This document shows positions 6,535-7,102 of a DNA stretch of 7,102 nucleotides, in pieces (the first letter of the stretch is position 1; the number at the start of each line of letters is the position of its first letter). The notes under the pieces are model-generated. The model did not search any database, was not told the origin of the DNA, and saw only the letters and a program-made list of their open reading frames with translations. Source of the stretch: Deinococcus sp. (GTDB taxonomy: Bacteria; Deinococcota; Deinococci; Deinococcales; Deinococcaceae); assembly GCA_028287665.1 (NCBI GenBank), contig JAQBPF010000122.1, positions 1 through 7,102 of the forward strand, given 5' to 3'. The translations under genes and the position numbers were made by a program.

Positions 6535-6549
6535 CTTCAGCGCCCCCTT

Positions 6550-6586
6550 AGCCGGAGAGACTCTATGGCCGAGTTTCTCCGGCTTT
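6550..6586 (+). terminator. Rho-independent terminator after the small basic protein
   Basis: A 14-pair stem joins 6550-6563 (AGCCGGAGAGACTC) to 6571-6584 (GAGTTTCTCCGGCT), with one G-T pair and a seven-base loop, and ends in a short T run. It starts 15 bases after the stop codon at 6534. Confidence 0.85.
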
Positions 6587-6666
6587 AGGCTGTGCCAGTG
6601 GGCCAAACTGTTCCGGCTCTCGCCTAGGGCATCTGGCTTCCCAACTAGATCGCGGCGGCTTGCCTG

Positions 6667-6695
6667 TTGACAGTTGGGGAAGTCGCGGCTAAAGT
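6667..6695 (+). promoter_or_regulatory. Near-consensus promoter of the tRNA-Leu gene
   Basis: TTGACA (6667-6672, perfect -35) and TAAAGT (6690-6695) are exactly 17 bases apart. Transcription would begin near 6702, leaving a 5' leader of about 40 bases to be removed by RNase P before the mature tRNA start at 6741. This is the best promoter in the window. Confidence 0.85.
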
Positions 6696-6737
6696 AAACA
6701 AGCCCTGAAACGCGCCCTGCGCGGGCGCAACCAAGAT

Positions 6738-6825
<88 letters not shown>

Positions 6826-6831
6826 CAGAGT

Positions 6832-6862
6832 CGGCCCCCAGCAGCAATGCGGGGGCCGTTTT
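6832..6862 (+). terminator. Rho-independent terminator of tRNA-Leu
   Basis: CGGCCCCC (6832-6839) pairs with GGGGGCCG (6851-6858). The stem continues past one bulged A as GCA/TGC, closing on a GCAA tetraloop, and TTTT follows. It starts six bases after the CCA end. Confidence 0.9.
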
Positions 6863-6897
6863 GCTGTGTGGGTGGGCAAGCATGAGACCCAAAGCCT

Positions 6898-6927
6898 GCA
6901 TCTTTGACATAGGCATCTTTAACATAG
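6898..6927. repeat. Tandem 15-bp direct repeat
   Basis: Two adjacent units, GCATCTTTGACATAG (6898-6912) and GCATCTTTAACATAG (6913-6927), differ at one base. It is AT-richer than its surroundings and noncoding. It could be a protein-binding site or a simple duplication. Confidence 0.6.
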
Positions 6928-6949
6928 GCGAAGACGTCGCCGAACTTCC

Positions 6950-7017
6950 CCCTCACCCGTTGCTTCGCAACACCTCTCTCTGCGTTGCAGCTCTGCGAGG
7001 CTCACAAGGGGCGAGAG
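6950..7017. repeat. Second, shorter copy of the hairpin repeat family
   Basis: It begins CCCTCACCC followed by a small hairpin, GTTGC-TTC-GCAAC (6959-6971), contains the 13-mer GCAGCTCTGCGAG (6987-6999) identical to 833-845, and goes on to CACAAGGGG. The first copy at 816-947 has CCCTCACCCC on the opposite strand of its right end followed by GCTGC-TGT-GCAGC. The right arm is diverged or missing here, so this looks like a partial copy. Confidence 0.6.
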
Positions 7018-7080
7018 AAAAGAGCGTTAGGCGCAACCGGAATCTTTTCCTAACCCTTTAGACGCCTGTCTTTCGCCACC

Positions 7081-7102
7081 ATGACCCACCCTCCATCCTC
7101 AG
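7081..7102 (+). CDS. Possible start of a further gene, cut by window edge
   Basis: An ATG opens a frame reading MTHPPSS to the end of the window. There is no clear Shine-Dalgarno and too little sequence to judge coding bias. Position after a repeat-filled gap and a typical N-terminus make it plausible, not more. Confidence 0.25.

Overview
The window is GC-rich bacterial chromosome with strong G/C bias at third codon positions. Genes, gene order and repeat style fit a Deinococcus-type organism. This is inferred from overall impression; no 16S or other species marker is present. Nothing here looks like a phage, plasmid, insertion sequence or CRISPR locus.

Layout. Left edge to 776 (+): the C-terminal part of an ABC ATPase whose frame stays open through the window edge, so it is very probably the second half of a tandem two-domain ATPase. 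777-988: a convergent intergenic gap filled by a hairpin-forming dispersed repeat (816-947). 989-1825 (-): a Cof-type HAD phosphatase. 1826-2316: a 491-nt divergent intergenic region holding the promoter and strong ribosome binding site of the next operon, plus an unexplained hydrophobic open frame on the minus strand. 2317-6211 (+): the core of the window, an operon of a circularly permuted ATP-grasp ligase, an alpha-E protein and a transglutaminase-fold protein. The first two overlap by one base. A possible 61-residue Cys-rich ORF lies between the second and third. The operon ends at a hairpin terminator at 6238-6266. 6331-6534 (+): a small, highly basic protein with its own terminator. 6667-6862: a complete tRNA-Leu(CAG) unit with promoter, gene and terminator. 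The right edge holds a tandem 15-mer, a second copy of the hairpin repeat, and possibly the first codons of another gene at 7081.

How the genes work together. ATP-grasp (DUF404/407 type), alpha-E (DUF403) and transglutaminase-like proteins are a known recurrent gene set. It has been proposed from genome context to make and process an amide-linked peptide or peptide tag, but the substrate is not established. The ligase would form amide bonds using ATP, and the Cys-His-Asp protein would hydrolyse or transfer them. The unusual point here is a tail of about 130 residues on the ligase with roughly one Gln in four, built of Gln-Ser repeats. Because transglutaminase-fold enzymes can act on Gln side chains, the tail is a candidate substrate for the third gene. 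That link is a hypothesis, not something the sequence shows.
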